Assembly: GCA_020161355.1 (NCBI GenBank)
Contig: JAIUOF010000003.1
Location: forward strand, 124,001 to 188,000
Length of the DNA: 64,000 bases
Direction of reading: 5' to 3'
Origin: Bacteroidota bacterium
GTDB lineage: Bacteria > Bacteroidota > Bacteroidia > Cytophagales > Spirosomataceae
The position numbers and the translations under genes are program-made. Positions 35,401 to 45,925 of the stretch are shown piece after piece. Numbering within the stretch: the stretch's first letter is position 1; each line of letters opens with the position of its first letter. The notes under the pieces are model-generated. The model had not been told where the DNA came from. It saw only the letters and a program-made list of their open reading frames with translations, and searched no databases.

Positions 35401-37419
35401 TTAATATTTTACGCCATTGGTTTTCAAAATATTGATTGCATCAACTTTTCCTTTTCGGGCAGCTTTTATGTACCAATCACGAGCAATATCAGTCTTTCCT
35501 CGCAATGCATAATTGATTCCGATATTATACTCGTAATCCCCGGTAGTATCGTACACCGTGGCTCGTTGCCAATAGGCCACGACTTCATCGTTGCGACCCA
35601 ATTCACTCAGGCTAACACCAATATTTCGGTAGGCAGGCAGATAATCCGGAGCTTTTTCAATTAATTCCTTGAGGAGTTTTATCTCTGTCAACTTATCACC
35701 TTTTAACCGATAAGAATATGCAATATTGAGGTAAGAATCCCAGCTGTCGGGTTTAAGTTTAATGATTTTTCCGAAATAGTCATTAGACTCCTCATACCTG
35801 CCCAAATTCATCAAAATCTGACTATGGGAGGTTAGAAATTCAATATTTTCCGGATCTGACTTAACTGCAATTTCACTAAAAGGCAATGCTTTGGCGTATT
35901 CTCCAAGCCTTAAATGTGCCAAACTAGTGAGCCATTCCGTTCTATACGATTTCGGCGTAAAAGTAGCTGCCCTTTCCAAATATTTTAAAGCAGACTTATA
36001 ATCTCCTTCATCAATATACATAGAGCCAATAGTGCGGCAGACATCGGCATTCTTAAAACCATTATTGTCGGCACGAATCATAAAAGCCTTTGCAGTGGAA
36101 AAGTCTTTTTCTGCCAGATAATACCAGCCAAGATTACTTAAAACCATTGCGTCTTCAGGGTATTTTTTTTCAGCTGGTTTGAAAAGCGTGTACAGGTTTT
36201 TCCAATGTCCTGTCTGTAAAAAGGTCATAATCAACCAAATACCCGCAATTCCGTAACCCACTTTTACCCAAACGGCCTCCGGTTTTTTCCCCAGAAAATA
36301 AGCCATCAAAAACAAAGGTCCTACTGATGATAAATAAAAATACCGATCGGCTACTATTGCACTTCCTACGGGTAAAATTTGAATAACGGTTGAAATAGCT
36401 ATGGTAAAAAAGCCTATAGACCACCATATTTTCTTATTTTTTCTGCCCAACCAAAATCCTGCACCTAAAAACAACACAAATGCTATAGCCGCGAGATTAT
36501 AAATTCCGGGTATGCTACCTCCCGGCTTTCCCGGATAAGGATAAAATGGAAGCAAATCGACAGGCCAAAGGGTTTTAATCCAATAAAACAAATAAGCATA
36601 GTTCACAATTCTGTACCTTTCAGAAACCGAATAGGCAGCACTAATAACACTTGAAGCATCGGCTCCGGCATCTTTTTGGGCTTTTGTGGCGATATATGCA
36701 AAAATAAATGTAACGATGAAAAAGGGTATTTTTTCAATTAAACCTTTAATGGTAAAACCTTTGCCCAGCATCCACCAGTCGGTAATAAGCAACAGAGCAG
36801 GTAATACCACCGCCATACCTTTTGAGAGGCTGGCTGCAATAAACATTAACAGAGAAATGAGAAAATTAAGTTGTCCTTCCGATGATTTATATTTAAGATA
36901 AAACCAAAAAGACAAAAACAAGAAAAAAGTATAAAGCACATCTTTTCGCTCTGCCGCCCATGCCACTGACTCCACATGCATTGGGTGTAAGGCAAAAAAC
37001 AGAGCTGAAAGGATTGAAATACTGCGATTTAAGTTCAGTTTTTGCAATATTTTGAACAATAAAAAACTGTTGGCCGAATGCAAAAGCAGATTGTCAAAAT
37101 GGTACAACCAAGGCTTTTCGCCCACCAATGCATACTCTATTGCTAAAGTGAGCATAGTAAGGGGATGGTAATTACCTACATGAAACCCCGTTAAGAGTTT
37201 TTTTAGATCAAAGTTTTTAACGGCTTCGTTAAGCTTGATGTAGGGGTCATCGTCCCACACCAGATTATTGCTCCACACTTTGCTGTAAGCAACAAAAACC
37301 AGGGCCATAAGGATACCGAAAAACAGAAAGTTGTTTGGAGAAGTAATAGCAGGAGTTTCATTGACTAGAACAGTTGCAGGTGTCTGCAACGGCTTTCTCT
37401 GATTGGTCTTTTTAGCCAT
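35401..37419 (-). CDS. Membrane TPR protein, TMTC/PMT-like
   Basis: The protein has 672 residues from ATG 37419 (the frame opens at 37449). About ten membrane helices (roughly residues 30-400) carry motifs of the TMTC/protein O-mannosyltransferase-like fold: VWDDDPYIKLN in the first outer loop (an Asp pair), GFHVGNYHPLTMLTLAIEYA, FFALHPMHVESVAWAAERKD. The rest is made of TPR units (KKYPEDAMVLSNLGWYYLAE onward). It may be a glycosyltransferase using a lipid-linked sugar, or an integral membrane scaffold. In Bacteroidota such proteins are common and uncharacterised. It converges on 34557 with 4 bases between the stops. Confidence 0.82.
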   Translation of the reverse strand: MAKKTNQRKPLQTPATVLVNETPAITSPNNFLFFGILMALVFVAYSKVWSNNLVWDDDPYIKLNEAVKNFDLKKLLTGFHVGNYHPLTMLTLAIEYALVGEKPWLYHFDNLLLHSANSFLLFKILQKLNLNRSISILSALFFALHPMHVESVAWAAERKDVLYTFFLFLSFWFYLKYKSSEGQLNFLISLLMFIAASLSKGMAVVLPALLLITDWWMLGKGFTIKGLIEKIPFFIVTFIFAYIATKAQKDAGADASSVISAAYSVSERYRIVNYAYLFYWIKTLWPVDLLPFYPYPGKPGGSIPGIYNLAAIAFVLFLGAGFWLGRKNKKIWWSIGFFTIAISTVIQILPVGSAIVADRYFYLSSVGPLFLMAYFLGKKPEAVWVKVGYGIAGIWLIMTFLQTGHWKNLYTLFKPAEKKYPEDAMVLSNLGWYYLAEKDFSTAKAFMIRADNNGFKNADVCRTIGSMYIDEGDYKSALKYLERAATFTPKSYRTEWLTSLAHLRLGEYAKALPFSEIAVKSDPENIEFLTSHSQILMNLGRYEESNDYFGKIIKLKPDSWDSYLNIAYSYRLKGDKLTEIKLLKELIEKAPDYLPAYRNIGVSLSELGRNDEVVAYWQRATVYDTTGDYEYNIGINYALRGKTDIARDWYIKAARKGKVDAINILKTNGVKY

Positions 37420-37647
37420 TTTTCTGATAAAAATATAATAAGCGGCCAAAAATTGATATTTTGTAACAAAATCCCGAATTTTACGTTTGATTCGAGGTTT
37501 TAGCGTTTCAATTACATGGCATCAGGAAGCAAATTTAGCTGTTTAAATAAATATTCTAAATAATATCAGACTATCTTTTGTTTGTTTTTTTGCATATTTA
37601 AAAAATAAAGTTTCCGTTTTTCAGAAAACAAGGTTTTCAGTATTTAG

Positions 37648-39378
37648 ATGAGAAAAATAATGTCAAAATTCTTGCGGTTGTCAATCTATATAAGTTTGGT
37701 TTTTCCGATTGGAAAAATACAGGCTCAGGTTGCTACGGAAAATTCAGCCCAGCCCCAAATTCAAGCCAAAGAATTAAAACAAGAATCATCTATGGCTGAA
37801 GGGATGAAATACTTTTTGCTCGAAGAATATCAGAAAGCGGTGGACGAATTCAGGAATAATTTGAAATTTTATGGCGAGTCTCCGGGAGTAAACTTTATGC
37901 TGTCAAAATCTGAAGCCGCCTTGAATCAAAATGAAAGTGCCATACTTTCAGCCCAAAAGGCAGTAAACGGAGATAAAAACAATTATTATTATATCCAGAA
38001 TCTTGCCGATATCCAGATAAAATCCAGACTTCACGGCGATGCTGCCCAGAATTACAAAAAACTGATAAAGCTTAAACCCGAAAATTCGCAAAATTATCTT
38101 AAGCTTTCAGACCTGTATCTTCTCGACGAAAATCCCAAAGAAGCCTTAAAAATCCTAAGCGATTTGGAGGAAATCTTAGGGCCAGTCAATGAGATTACTG
38201 AAAAAAAACAGGCAATATTGATTCAGACCAATAAACTCAAAGATGCCCTCAAAGAGGGCCAGAAAATGGCCAAAGTAGATCCTGAATACAATCTGCAACA
38301 GGCAAAAATTCTTATCGATAACGGAAAATCAGAAAATGCGGTTTTATTGTTAAAAGATGCCATCAACCAAAATCCTAATTTCTTTGAGGCCTACAATTTG
38401 CTATCTGAAATCTATCTGAAATCCGGAAATAAAAACGGGGCACTGGAAATTTTACAAAATAGCATCCATCATGAAAGCCTGCCGGTTGCCGTAAAATTAA
38501 ATGCTCTTTCTGCATATTTGAGTTTATCGAAAGATTCGCAGTCAGAAGAGACCATAAAAGAAAATCTGAATTTTGTTGAAAAAATCATTGAAAAACACCC
38601 TGAAAACGGCAAGACATATGTTTTTAAAGGAGACCTACTGGTAAAATCAAAAAGGTTGGCCGAAGGAAGAGAAGCCTATTTAAAAGCGGTGAGTTTGGAA
38701 AAAGGCATATTTGAAGCCTGGCTGGCAATTATTGAGCTGGATGTAAAGCTCATGGATTTCAAAGCTATGGCCCAGCATGCCGACAAAGCCTTGCAATATT
38801 ACCCCAATCAGGCCTATTTTTGGTACCACCATGGATTTGCCCTGAAACAAACCAAAGAATTTGACGACGCACTGGTTTCACTGGAAGAAGCCTACCGAAT
38901 GAGTTCCAATAACCCAAATCTCCGAAACCATATTCAGGCTTCAATGGGAGAAATTTATGGATTGCAAAATAACCTATCAAAAGCTGAGGGAATTTTCACT
39001 GAAATTCTAAACAAAGATCCAAAAAATGAGCAGGTTTTAAACGCATATAGCCTGCTTTTGGCCAATGAAAAAAAAGATTTGGATAAAGCCTTAAAAATGA
39101 GTGATTTGCTTATAAAATCTTATCCAAACCAAGCCCTATACCTTGATACCAGAGCCTGGGTTTATTTTCAGTCAGGCCAGTATGCCGATGCTTTAAAAGC
39201 TATAGATGAGGCCATAAGATTAAGCCTAAAACCTATCTCAATGATTTTGGAGCATAAAGGAGATATTTTATTCAAAACCGGTGACAAAAACTCTGCGAAT
39301 ACTTTCTGGAAAAATGCTCTGGATCTTGATCCCACCAATAAAAAGCTTGAAAACAAACTCAAAGAAGGAACCCTGTAA
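37648..39378 (+). CDS. Exported TPR-repeat protein
   Basis: The protein has 576 residues with a signal peptide to about 27 (a second ATG at 37660 is possible). At least ten TPR units run from about 50 to the end, for example EGMKYFLLEEYQKAVDEFRN, GDAAQNYKKLIKLKPENSQN and AILIQTNKLKDALKEGQKMA. A periplasmic or outer membrane-facing scaffold is likely. It heads an operon in which the next gene (DUF4292 lipoprotein) starts 4 bases after its stop, followed by EnvC-like, panB, comEC and DUF2911 with gaps of 4-15 bases. TPR/DUF4292/EnvC is a recurring order in Bacteroidota. Confidence 0.9.
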   Translation: MRKIMSKFLRLSIYISLVFPIGKIQAQVATENSAQPQIQAKELKQESSMAEGMKYFLLEEYQKAVDEFRNNLKFYGESPGVNFMLSKSEAALNQNESAILSAQKAVNGDKNNYYYIQNLADIQIKSRLHGDAAQNYKKLIKLKPENSQNYLKLSDLYLLDENPKEALKILSDLEEILGPVNEITEKKQAILIQTNKLKDALKEGQKMAKVDPEYNLQQAKILIDNGKSENAVLLLKDAINQNPNFFEAYNLLSEIYLKSGNKNGALEILQNSIHHESLPVAVKLNALSAYLSLSKDSQSEETIKENLNFVEKIIEKHPENGKTYVFKGDLLVKSKRLAEGREAYLKAVSLEKGIFEAWLAIIELDVKLMDFKAMAQHADKALQYYPNQAYFWYHHGFALKQTKEFDDALVSLEEAYRMSSNNPNLRNHIQASMGEIYGLQNNLSKAEGIFTEILNKDPKNEQVLNAYSLLLANEKKDLDKALKMSDLLIKSYPNQALYLDTRAWVYFQSGQYADALKAIDEAIRLSLKPISMILEHKGDILFKTGDKNSANTFWKNALDLDPTNKKLENKLKEGTL

Positions 39379-39382
39379 ACCT

Positions 39383-40219
39383 ATGACCATCAAATTAAAA
39401 AGTATCGTTTTTTTGGCTTTGATAGCATTTTTAAGCTCATGCAGAGCTCATAAAATGAAAAAAAAGGCTATCGATATTGTCACAAATGAACCTAAAGCCG
39501 TTGAGAAAGACAGCGTTAAAGTTGACACAATGGCCAATTTTACTAAAAAGGAGGAAAAAATATACTTCGAAGTTCCTCAGATTGATTTTGATAAACTAAA
39601 AATAAAAAGTAAGATTTCGCTCAATACCGAAAAAATTAAACAGAGTATTCCGGCTACCATTCATGTCAAAAAAGATTCCGTAATATGGATCTCGATCGCT
39701 ATTGGGCTGGAAGCAGCCCGGGCTAATATCGACAAAGACACCATTGCCTTACTCGACCGGCTTAACCGAAATTATTATAAAATGAGTTTTTCGGAATTGA
39801 GTTCAAAGCTTGGATTTAATGTAAATTACCAAATGCTACAATCGCTCCTTATTGGAAACTTGCCAATAGGAAAAAGCGAGGCCGACAGCTACCAGGTTCT
39901 TGATGAATTTAATAGCATCACTCAAAACAGGTCAGGGGTAATTATTACCAATTATTTCGAGAAAATAAAGGGCAAATTGTATTCAATTTTGGCAAAAGAT
40001 GATATAAAAAATGCTCAGTTAAGGATTGATTACAAAAATTTTATAACCGAAAACGACCAGATAGTACCATCCAATATCAGTCTGACGATTTCAGCTGAAA
40101 ATAGTATCAAAGCCAACATTGATTTTGAACATAGCAAACTTGATTTTCTCGACCGCAACATCCGTTTTCCGTTTAATATTCCAAAAGGATATACCAAATC
40201 AGAAATTCCGAATTTTTGA
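39383..40219 (+). CDS. DUF4292 lipoprotein
   Basis: The protein has 278 residues from ATG 39383 (the frame opens at 39281 within the TPR gene). A lipoprotein signal ends LIAFLSSC. The DUF4292 domain follows: KIKSKISLNTEKIKQSIPAT with VKKDSVIWISIAIGLEAARAN (a hydrophobic strand), then the LLDRLNRNYYKMSF and LGFNVNYQMLQSLLIGNLP blocks, and the end FPFNIPKGYTKSEI. The fold is LolA/LolB-like, so an outer-membrane lipoprotein handling function is plausible. It sits between the TPR scaffold and the EnvC-like protein. Confidence 0.9.
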   Translation: MTIKLKSIVFLALIAFLSSCRAHKMKKKAIDIVTNEPKAVEKDSVKVDTMANFTKKEEKIYFEVPQIDFDKLKIKSKISLNTEKIKQSIPATIHVKKDSVIWISIAIGLEAARANIDKDTIALLDRLNRNYYKMSFSELSSKLGFNVNYQMLQSLLIGNLPIGKSEADSYQVLDEFNSITQNRSGVIITNYFEKIKGKLYSILAKDDIKNAQLRIDYKNFITENDQIVPSNISLTISAENSIKANIDFEHSKLDFLDRNIRFPFNIPKGYTKSEIPNF

Positions 40220-40234
40220 AAAGGCCAATAATTT

Positions 40235-41530
40235 ATGTTAAAAAAGATCCAAATATTTTTACTGATTTTAATTTCAATAAACCTTTTTGCTCAAAAACAA
40301 AAAGACAGGGCTAGCCTTGAAAGAGAAAAAAAACAAAACCTTCAGAAAATCGCTCAAACAAAAAAAATACTTTCTCAAACACAGAAAGAAAAACAAAATA
40401 CACTGGGTGAAATAAAAGCATTAAATAGCCAGATTGAAAACCACGAAAGTAAAATATCGCTGGCAAAAGAGGACATAGATCTTATTAAAACTGAAATGGT
40501 GGAAATTGAAAAGGCAAAAAATGACCTTTTCAAACAATTGAAATCTTTGCAGAAAGATTACGCCGAAACAATCTATAGGGAATCGAAAAATAGCAAAAAA
40601 CTTAGTAAACTGGGATTTTTATTTTCATCCGGGTCCATAAATGAGCTATTTTTGCGATATAAATATCTGGAGCAATATTCCGAAAGCCGCAAACAACAAC
40701 TTGGGCAAATCACCAAAATCGGAGAAATGCTGAAACATCGCCAAAGGACCCTTCTGGATAAAAAAATTGCCCAACAAAACCTGATTTTAGAAATTAAGGA
40801 AGAAAACAAAAATCTGGTAGTATTAAAAGAGAAACAAACTCAGGCCGTAAATCAGCTTATTGAGAAAGAATCTGATCTTAAAGCTGAGTTGGAAAAATCA
40901 AAAGTTGCTCTCAATAGCCTGAATAATATGATTGCCAACGCGATCACCAAAGATAAAAAAGAAAGGAAAACCAATACAGAAACCAACTCTGCCAGAAGTG
41001 AAAAAGCCGCTGAAATAAAAGAAAGGGAGAGGAAAATGCTGGAAGCCAGGAAAGCGAAATCAGAAAAAACTTTACCTACTGAACCGGAAGCTGAAGTTGA
41101 AAGTCCCAAAAGTACCAGATCATTCAAAAATTTTGCTGCCTCCAAATCACATCTTCGATGGCCGGTAGATGGCTTTATTTCTGACCGTTTTGGAATAAAA
41201 CCCCACCCCGTTCTAAAAGGTCTGAAGGTAAATAATAATGGTATCGACATACAAACCTCACCCAATGCCCCTGTAAAAGCAGTCTTCGAGGGTGTAGTGC
41301 TCGATATTTCTCAGATTCCCGGCTTAAATAATGTAGTTGCGGTACAACATGGCGACTACTATACCGTATATGCCAATCTGGAAACCGTGAATGTACGCAT
41401 CAATCAGGAAGTGGGGGCGTCGCAAACACTTGGAAAGGCCGCCTATAAAGATGGTAGTCCTGAAATAAACTTTCAGATTTGGCACAATTTCGATAAACTT
41501 AACCCTGAGCCGTGGCTCGGCTCAAAATAG
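40235..41530 (+). CDS. EnvC-like murein hydrolase activator, degenerate LytM
   Basis: The protein has 431 residues with a signal peptide (about 1-19). Long coiled coils (about 25-240; [14 protein letters not shown] is the linker end) are followed by a LytM/M23 fold (about 300-431). The metal-binding motifs of active M23 enzymes are lost: HxGID appears as NNNGIDIQ, the Y-x-H-L position reads YANLE, and HLHFEI reads EINFQIWH. So it should be a non-catalytic activator of amidases, like E. coli EnvC and NlpD, acting at the division site. It starts 15 bases after the DUF4292 gene and 7 bases before panB. Confidence 0.88.
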   Translation: MLKKIQIFLLILISINLFAQKQKDRASLEREKKQNLQKIAQTKKILSQTQKEKQNTLGEIKALNSQIENHESKISLAKEDIDLIKTEMVEIEKAKNDLFKQLKSLQKDYAETIYRESKNSKKLSKLGFLFSSGSINELFLRYKYLEQYSESRKQQLGQITKIGEMLKHRQRTLLDKKIAQQNLILEIKEENKNLVVLKEKQTQAVNQLIEKESDLKAELEKSKVALNSLNNMIANAITKDKKERKTNTETNSARSEKAAEIKERERKMLEARKAKSEKTLPTEPEAEVESPKSTRSFKNFAASKSHLRWPVDGFISDRFGIKPHPVLKGLKVNNNGIDIQTSPNAPVKAVFEGVVLDISQIPGLNNVVAVQHGDYYTVYANLETVNVRINQEVGASQTLGKAAYKDGSPEINFQIWHNFDKLNPEPWLGSK

Positions 41531-41537
41531 CATTATT

Positions 41538-42353
41538 ATGTCAGTACACTCCGAAATCAAACGCGTAACTACCAATACTTTACGCGACATGAAATCAAAA
41601 AATGAAAAAATCGCTTGCCTGACTGCCTATGATTTTTCGATGGCGACTTTGGTCGATGCTGCAGGCATTGAAGTGATTTTGGTGGGTGATTCAGCTTCCA
41701 ATGTCATGGCCGGTCATGAGACTACCCTGCCCATTACCCTTGATCAGATGATTTATCATGCTCAAGGTGTGGTGAGAGCTGTAAAAAGAGCCCTGGTGGT
41801 AGTTGATTTACCATTTGGTAGTTATCAGGGTAATTCGGAAGAGGCCCTCCGCTCAGCCATAAAAATCATGAAAGAGTCGGGCGGACATGCCGTAAAAATG
41901 GAAGGTGGAAAAGAAATAGAGGAATCCATTGCACGGGTTTTGAGTGCAGGCATTCCTGTGATGGGTCACCTGGGGCTCACTCCCCAATCAATCTATAAAT
42001 TTGGCACCTATACCGTGAGAGCCAAAGAAGAACAGGAGGCTCAAATGTTAAAAGAAAATGCCCTCCTATTGGAATCTTTGGGTTGTTTTGGAGTGGTTTT
42101 GGAAAAAATTCCCGCAAAACTTGCCACTGAAGTTAGCCAGTCATTGCAGATTCCGACCATCGGAATAGGTGCCGGTGCCGGTTGTGACGGCCAGATTTTG
42201 GTGATTCATGACATGCTCGGCATCAACAAAGATTTTTCTCCCAGATTTTTACGCCGTTACGCCGATCTTGCAGCAATTATGAACGACGCCTTCACCCAAT
42301 ATAAAAACGATGTAAAAGCCAGCGATTTCCCCAACAAATCAGAATCTTATTAA
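41538..42353 (+). CDS. panB: 3-methyl-2-oxobutanoate hydroxymethyltransferase
   Basis: The protein has 271 residues. It transfers a hydroxymethyl group from 5,10-methylene-THF to 2-oxoisovalerate, giving ketopantoate for coenzyme A synthesis. Family blocks: [39 protein letters not shown] (Mg/substrate site), [18 protein letters not shown] and [10 protein letters not shown] with the terminal [18 protein letters not shown]. All catalytic residues expected for PanB are visible. It is in the operon of envelope genes, which is a transcriptional rather than a functional link. No panC or panD is next to it. Confidence 0.97.
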   Translation: MSVHSEIKRVTTNTLRDMKSKNEKIACLTAYDFSMATLVDAAGIEVILVGDSASNVMAGHETTLPITLDQMIYHAQGVVRAVKRALVVVDLPFGSYQGNSEEALRSAIKIMKESGGHAVKMEGGKEIEESIARVLSAGIPVMGHLGLTPQSIYKFGTYTVRAKEEQEAQMLKENALLLESLGCFGVVLEKIPAKLATEVSQSLQIPTIGIGAGAGCDGQILVIHDMLGINKDFSPRFLRRYADLAAIMNDAFTQYKNDVKASDFPNKSESY

Positions 42354-42357
42354 TGTC

Positions 42358-44385
42358 ATGATACTCCGCTCATTTCCCGCACTTAGATATTTCCTCGCAC
42401 TCACAGCCGGAATTTTTCTTTACCCGCACTTTAATATAAACATCCGGGTTGTTTGGTTAATAGTTATACTACTTTTGACTTTGGTTTTAATTTCGATAAA
42501 AAGACCAAAACTTCACTGGTTCAAACAGGCTCTTACGCCGGTATTTTTATTTTTGGGATTAATTAGCAGTTATTATTTCGACGACCGAAACTACGAAAAT
42601 CATTACCTTCACAAGGAACATTTTGATAGCTATTTGGCAGTAATCGACTCTTATACAGAAATCAAACCCAAGACTTACAAAGTAATAGCCAAAGTTATCG
42701 CCTCAAAAACCAATGAAAAATGGGAAAAATCATCGGGGCAAGTTTTGTTATATTTCAACAAAGAAGCGGGTACATATCCCAATTTTGGAGAAGTTTTCGC
42801 AATAAGGAATAATCTCAGAGAGATAGAACCTCCTAAAAACCCTCTGGAATTTGATTACAAAAACTACCAGCAGCGTAAAAATATTTTTTCTCATCAGTTT
42901 TTAAGAAAAGGAGATTTTATCAAAACCGGAAAACATAGTCTGAATCCGGTATTTACTTTCGCCAATTACCTGAACGTATATACCCATCGGGTGTTTAGTA
43001 GTTTTCTCGAAACGCCAAAGCAACTGGGAGTGGCAGAAGCCTTGATTGGGGGGATGAAGGCCGAGCTGGATTTTGAAACCAAACAATGGTATTCGGCAAC
43101 AGGGGCTATACACGTGCTGGCGGTGTCAGGAATGCACGTAGCCATACTTTTTTGGGTTCTAAATGCCTCCTTAGGGGTGGTTTTAAACCGAAAAAGACTG
43201 CCATTTATCATCATAATACTGGCACTTTTATGGACTTATGCTGTTTTTACAGGTCTGAGCCCCAGTGTTTGCAGGTCAACAGTAATGTTTTCGATGATCC
43301 AGTTGGGCATATACTTCCGACGCGATGACAACCCGGTAAACACCCTTATTTTGTCGGCTATAATTTTGCTTATTATCATGCCAAACTGGCTCTACGATGT
43401 AGGATTTCAATTATCATACATGGCAGTGTTAGGTATTTTAGTTTTGCTCCCTTCACTTAAATCAGCTATAACTTTTCGAAACAGACTTTTGAGATGGTTT
43501 TGGGAGATTTCTATGGTTTCTATTGCTGCTCAAATATTTACTCTTCCGCTAACATTATATTATTTCCACCAATTCCCAAATTATTTTTTGATTGCCAATC
43601 CTCTGGTATCAATTGTTTCCACTTTACTTCTACCGCTGGGTTTGGTGGTTTTGCTTATTTACCCTGTTCCGGTTATTGGCAGTTTTTTGGGAGTGATTTT
43701 AAAATATACCATTGATCTTTTAAATGGGATCGTTTTCTATATTCAGAACCTTCCAAATGCCCTAACTACCGGCTTACAAATCTCGATTTTGAGTGTTGCT
43801 TTATTGTATTTGTTTATTTGGATTTTTGTAAAATATCTTGAATACCCCGAGGCCCGATATGCAAAAAGTATGGCATTGATAGCTTTGGTACTTAGCTCCA
43901 TGGGTTTATATAAAGTATATGAGCAAAATCGGCAACTCGAACTTACGTTTCATTTTATCCCCAATGGCTCCGGATTAAGTTTTATTAAAGGACGGAATGC
44001 CACGTTCATTTCAACAGACTCACTGGTAAACGAGCCCCTTATCCACCAGTTTCACCTAAAAAACTATTATGATTTTTCGGGAATAAAAAATAAGAATACA
44101 GGCACCATCAAAGAAAAAGGAAGCTGGGATTTTGAAATTGAAAAAAAGAAAATTCAATGGATAAAAGGACGAATAAAAACAAAAATTAACCCTGATACAG
44201 ATTTCCTGCTTATCTCCAACAATGCGGCCTATTATGTCGAAAATTTGAAAGCATATAAGGGTATTGTAATTTTAGATGGTTCAAATTCTAAAAGAGCAAT
44301 CGAAAAAATAAAGGAAGAAAATATTGAACCACAGTCAAAACTGGTCGTACTTTATGATGCCGGTTCAAAAACTTTTCAGTTGTAA
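42358..44385 (+). CDS. comEC: ComEC/Rec2-family DNA uptake channel
   Basis: The protein has 675 residues. An N-terminal DUF4131 region with two or three membrane helices (about 10-70) and an OB-like outer loop is followed by the competence domain (about 215-500). That domain has the motif VLAVSGMHVAILFWVL, a PSVCRSTVMFSMIQLGIYF helix pair and LYDVGFQLSYMAVLGILVL. The metallo-beta-lactamase nuclease domain present in Bacillus ComEC is absent. The end (about 530-675) is a small soluble domain, as in other Bacteroidota ComEC. It would transport single-stranded DNA across the inner membrane, so the organism may be naturally competent (inference). Confidence 0.93.
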   Translation: MILRSFPALRYFLALTAGIFLYPHFNINIRVVWLIVILLLTLVLISIKRPKLHWFKQALTPVFLFLGLISSYYFDDRNYENHYLHKEHFDSYLAVIDSYTEIKPKTYKVIAKVIASKTNEKWEKSSGQVLLYFNKEAGTYPNFGEVFAIRNNLREIEPPKNPLEFDYKNYQQRKNIFSHQFLRKGDFIKTGKHSLNPVFTFANYLNVYTHRVFSSFLETPKQLGVAEALIGGMKAELDFETKQWYSATGAIHVLAVSGMHVAILFWVLNASLGVVLNRKRLPFIIIILALLWTYAVFTGLSPSVCRSTVMFSMIQLGIYFRRDDNPVNTLILSAIILLIIMPNWLYDVGFQLSYMAVLGILVLLPSLKSAITFRNRLLRWFWEISMVSIAAQIFTLPLTLYYFHQFPNYFLIANPLVSIVSTLLLPLGLVVLLIYPVPVIGSFLGVILKYTIDLLNGIVFYIQNLPNALTTGLQISILSVALLYLFIWIFVKYLEYPEARYAKSMALIALVLSSMGLYKVYEQNRQLELTFHFIPNGSGLSFIKGRNATFISTDSLVNEPLIHQFHLKNYYDFSGIKNKNTGTIKEKGSWDFEIEKKKIQWIKGRIKTKINPDTDFLLISNNAAYYVENLKAYKGIVILDGSNSKRAIEKIKEENIEPQSKLVVLYDAGSKTFQL

Positions 44386-44396
44386 AGTAAGAAATC

Positions 44397-44921
44397 ATGA
44401 AAAAAGTCATCAACGTCGTTTTCATTGCCATAGGAATATTAATACTTGCGTTGTTTGGGGTGCGGTACTATACCAAAAGCCACAGCGAATTTGAAAGTGT
44501 AGAAGGAAAATCCGGTGAATTGACAGTAAAAGTGGGCTATTGCAGACCAATACTGAGAAACAGGAAAATTTTTGGAGAATTAGTACCTTTTAATACCGTT
44601 TGGCGAACCGGAGCCAACGAAGCCACCACTATTTCATTCTCAAAAAATTGCTTTGTGAACGGGAAAAAAATTAAAGCCGGTGATTATTCACTTTGGACAA
44701 TCCCAAATAAGAAAAGCTGGGTCATAATTCTCAACAATGAAACCGGGCAATGGGGTACCAACTACGACCAGAGCAGGGATTATCAAAGATTTGAGGTAAA
44801 AGCCGAATCAACACAATCCGTCACAGAAAAACTTACCATAGGCTTTGAAAAACCTGAAAAAGGGCTTTTGATGTTTATAAATTGGGAAAATACCAAAGTT
44901 GAAATCTCAATAAGAGTCTAG
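44397..44921 (+). CDS. DUF2911 protein, membrane-anchored
   Basis: The protein has 174 residues. An N-terminal membrane anchor (about 5-24) is followed by the DUF2911 domain: YCRPILRNRKIFGELVPFNT, VWRTGANEATTISFSKN, then IKAGDYSLWTIPNKKSWVII and the end FINWENTKVEISI. The RTGANEAT motif and the Trp-rich hairpins are typical. The biochemical function of DUF2911 is not known. It is the last gene of the long plus-strand operon, and its stop is 3 bases from the stop of the convergent oxidoreductase gene. Confidence 0.9.
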   Translation: MKKVINVVFIAIGILILALFGVRYYTKSHSEFESVEGKSGELTVKVGYCRPILRNRKIFGELVPFNTVWRTGANEATTISFSKNCFVNGKKIKAGDYSLWTIPNKKSWVIILNNETGQWGTNYDQSRDYQRFEVKAESTQSVTEKLTIGFEKPEKGLLMFINWENTKVEISIRV

Positions 44922-44924
44922 AAA

Positions 44925-45902
44925 TCAGTATTTTATACCGGCCGCAGCTCGGGTTTGGTCAAGCAAATGGATGAGCTTTAGGCTCAATTCCTGCGTCATC
45001 AAATCACTCTCCTTTTTACCATTAGCAAGACAGTGGTTAACTTCTTCAATTTCATAGTTATAACCAAAAGTATCTCTCGAAAAATCAAAAACCTGCTCTT
45101 CTCCATCCGAATTTACCAGGGTTAACTTTCTGGCCTCATGAAATCTTTTGTGAAGAATTATATGACCTTTTGAGCCATAAATGATAGCCTCACTGTGAGT
45201 CTCAGAAGCTACAGTACAGTTAAGTACAGCAGTGGAAAGGTTGTCATAGGCATAAATAAAGGAAGTGGTAATATCAGAACCGGTTGGAGAAAAGGTACTC
45301 GTTGCCTGAATTCCGGTAGGATATCCTAAAATCAGTAGCGACAAAAATGCAGGATAGATGCCAATATCCAGAAAAGCTCCACCGCCAAGTTTCATATTAT
45401 ACAGACGGCTTTCAGGATCAAAATCGGCCCTAAAACCAAAATCAGCATAAATGGTAACCACCTCACCGATAGCCCCGGATTCAATCAATTCGAGAGTTTT
45501 TAACGTAGAAGGCAAAAACCTGGTCCACATGGCTTCCATCAGAAATACATTTTTCGATTTGGCAAGCTGAATCATCTCTTTAACTTCATCCTCATCCATT
45601 CCGAAAGGTTTCTCGCATAAAACAGCCACGCCATGATTAAGGCACAGCAAGGTGTGCTCTTTGTGGAATGTGTGGGGAGTTGCTACATAAATTGCATCTA
45701 TTTCTACTGAAAAAATTTCTTCGTAGCTTCCAAAGGCAAATTCTGCATCAAACTTGAGGGCAAATTCCTGAGCTCTTTGCAATGAAGTACTTGCCACAGC
45801 CACTAATTCACCTGTTTGAGATGTACTAAGGTCAGAAGCGAACTTTGTTGCAATTTTTCCTGCCCCTATGATCCCCCACCTGATTTTTTGAGATTTCTCC
45901 AT
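44925..45902 (-). CDS. Gfo/Idh/MocA family NAD(P)-dependent oxidoreductase
   Basis: The protein has 325 residues. The Rossmann dinucleotide site is WGIIGAGKIATKFA near the start, the VLCEKPFGM motif contains the conserved Lys of the EKP signature, and the helical NHCLANGKKESDLMTQ is near the end. MWTRFLPSTLKTLEL and GGGAFLDIGIYPAFLSLLIL are typical of the dihydrodiol/1,5-anhydrofructose-dehydrogenase-like branch. It oxidises or reduces a sugar or related substrate with NAD(P)H; the substrate cannot be told from sequence. Its role in the neighbourhood is unclear. Confidence 0.93.
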   Translation of the reverse strand: MEKSQKIRWGIIGAGKIATKFASDLSTSQTGELVAVASTSLQRAQEFALKFDAEFAFGSYEEIFSVEIDAIYVATPHTFHKEHTLLCLNHGVAVLCEKPFGMDEDEVKEMIQLAKSKNVFLMEAMWTRFLPSTLKTLELIESGAIGEVVTIYADFGFRADFDPESRLYNMKLGGGAFLDIGIYPAFLSLLILGYPTGIQATSTFSPTGSDITTSFIYAYDNLSTAVLNCTVASETHSEAIIYGSKGHIILHKRFHEARKLTLVNSDGEEQVFDFSRDTFGYNYEIEEVNHCLANGKKESDLMTQELSLKLIHLLDQTRAAAGIKY

Positions 45903-45925
45903 GAAGTTTTAAACTTTTCTGCAAA

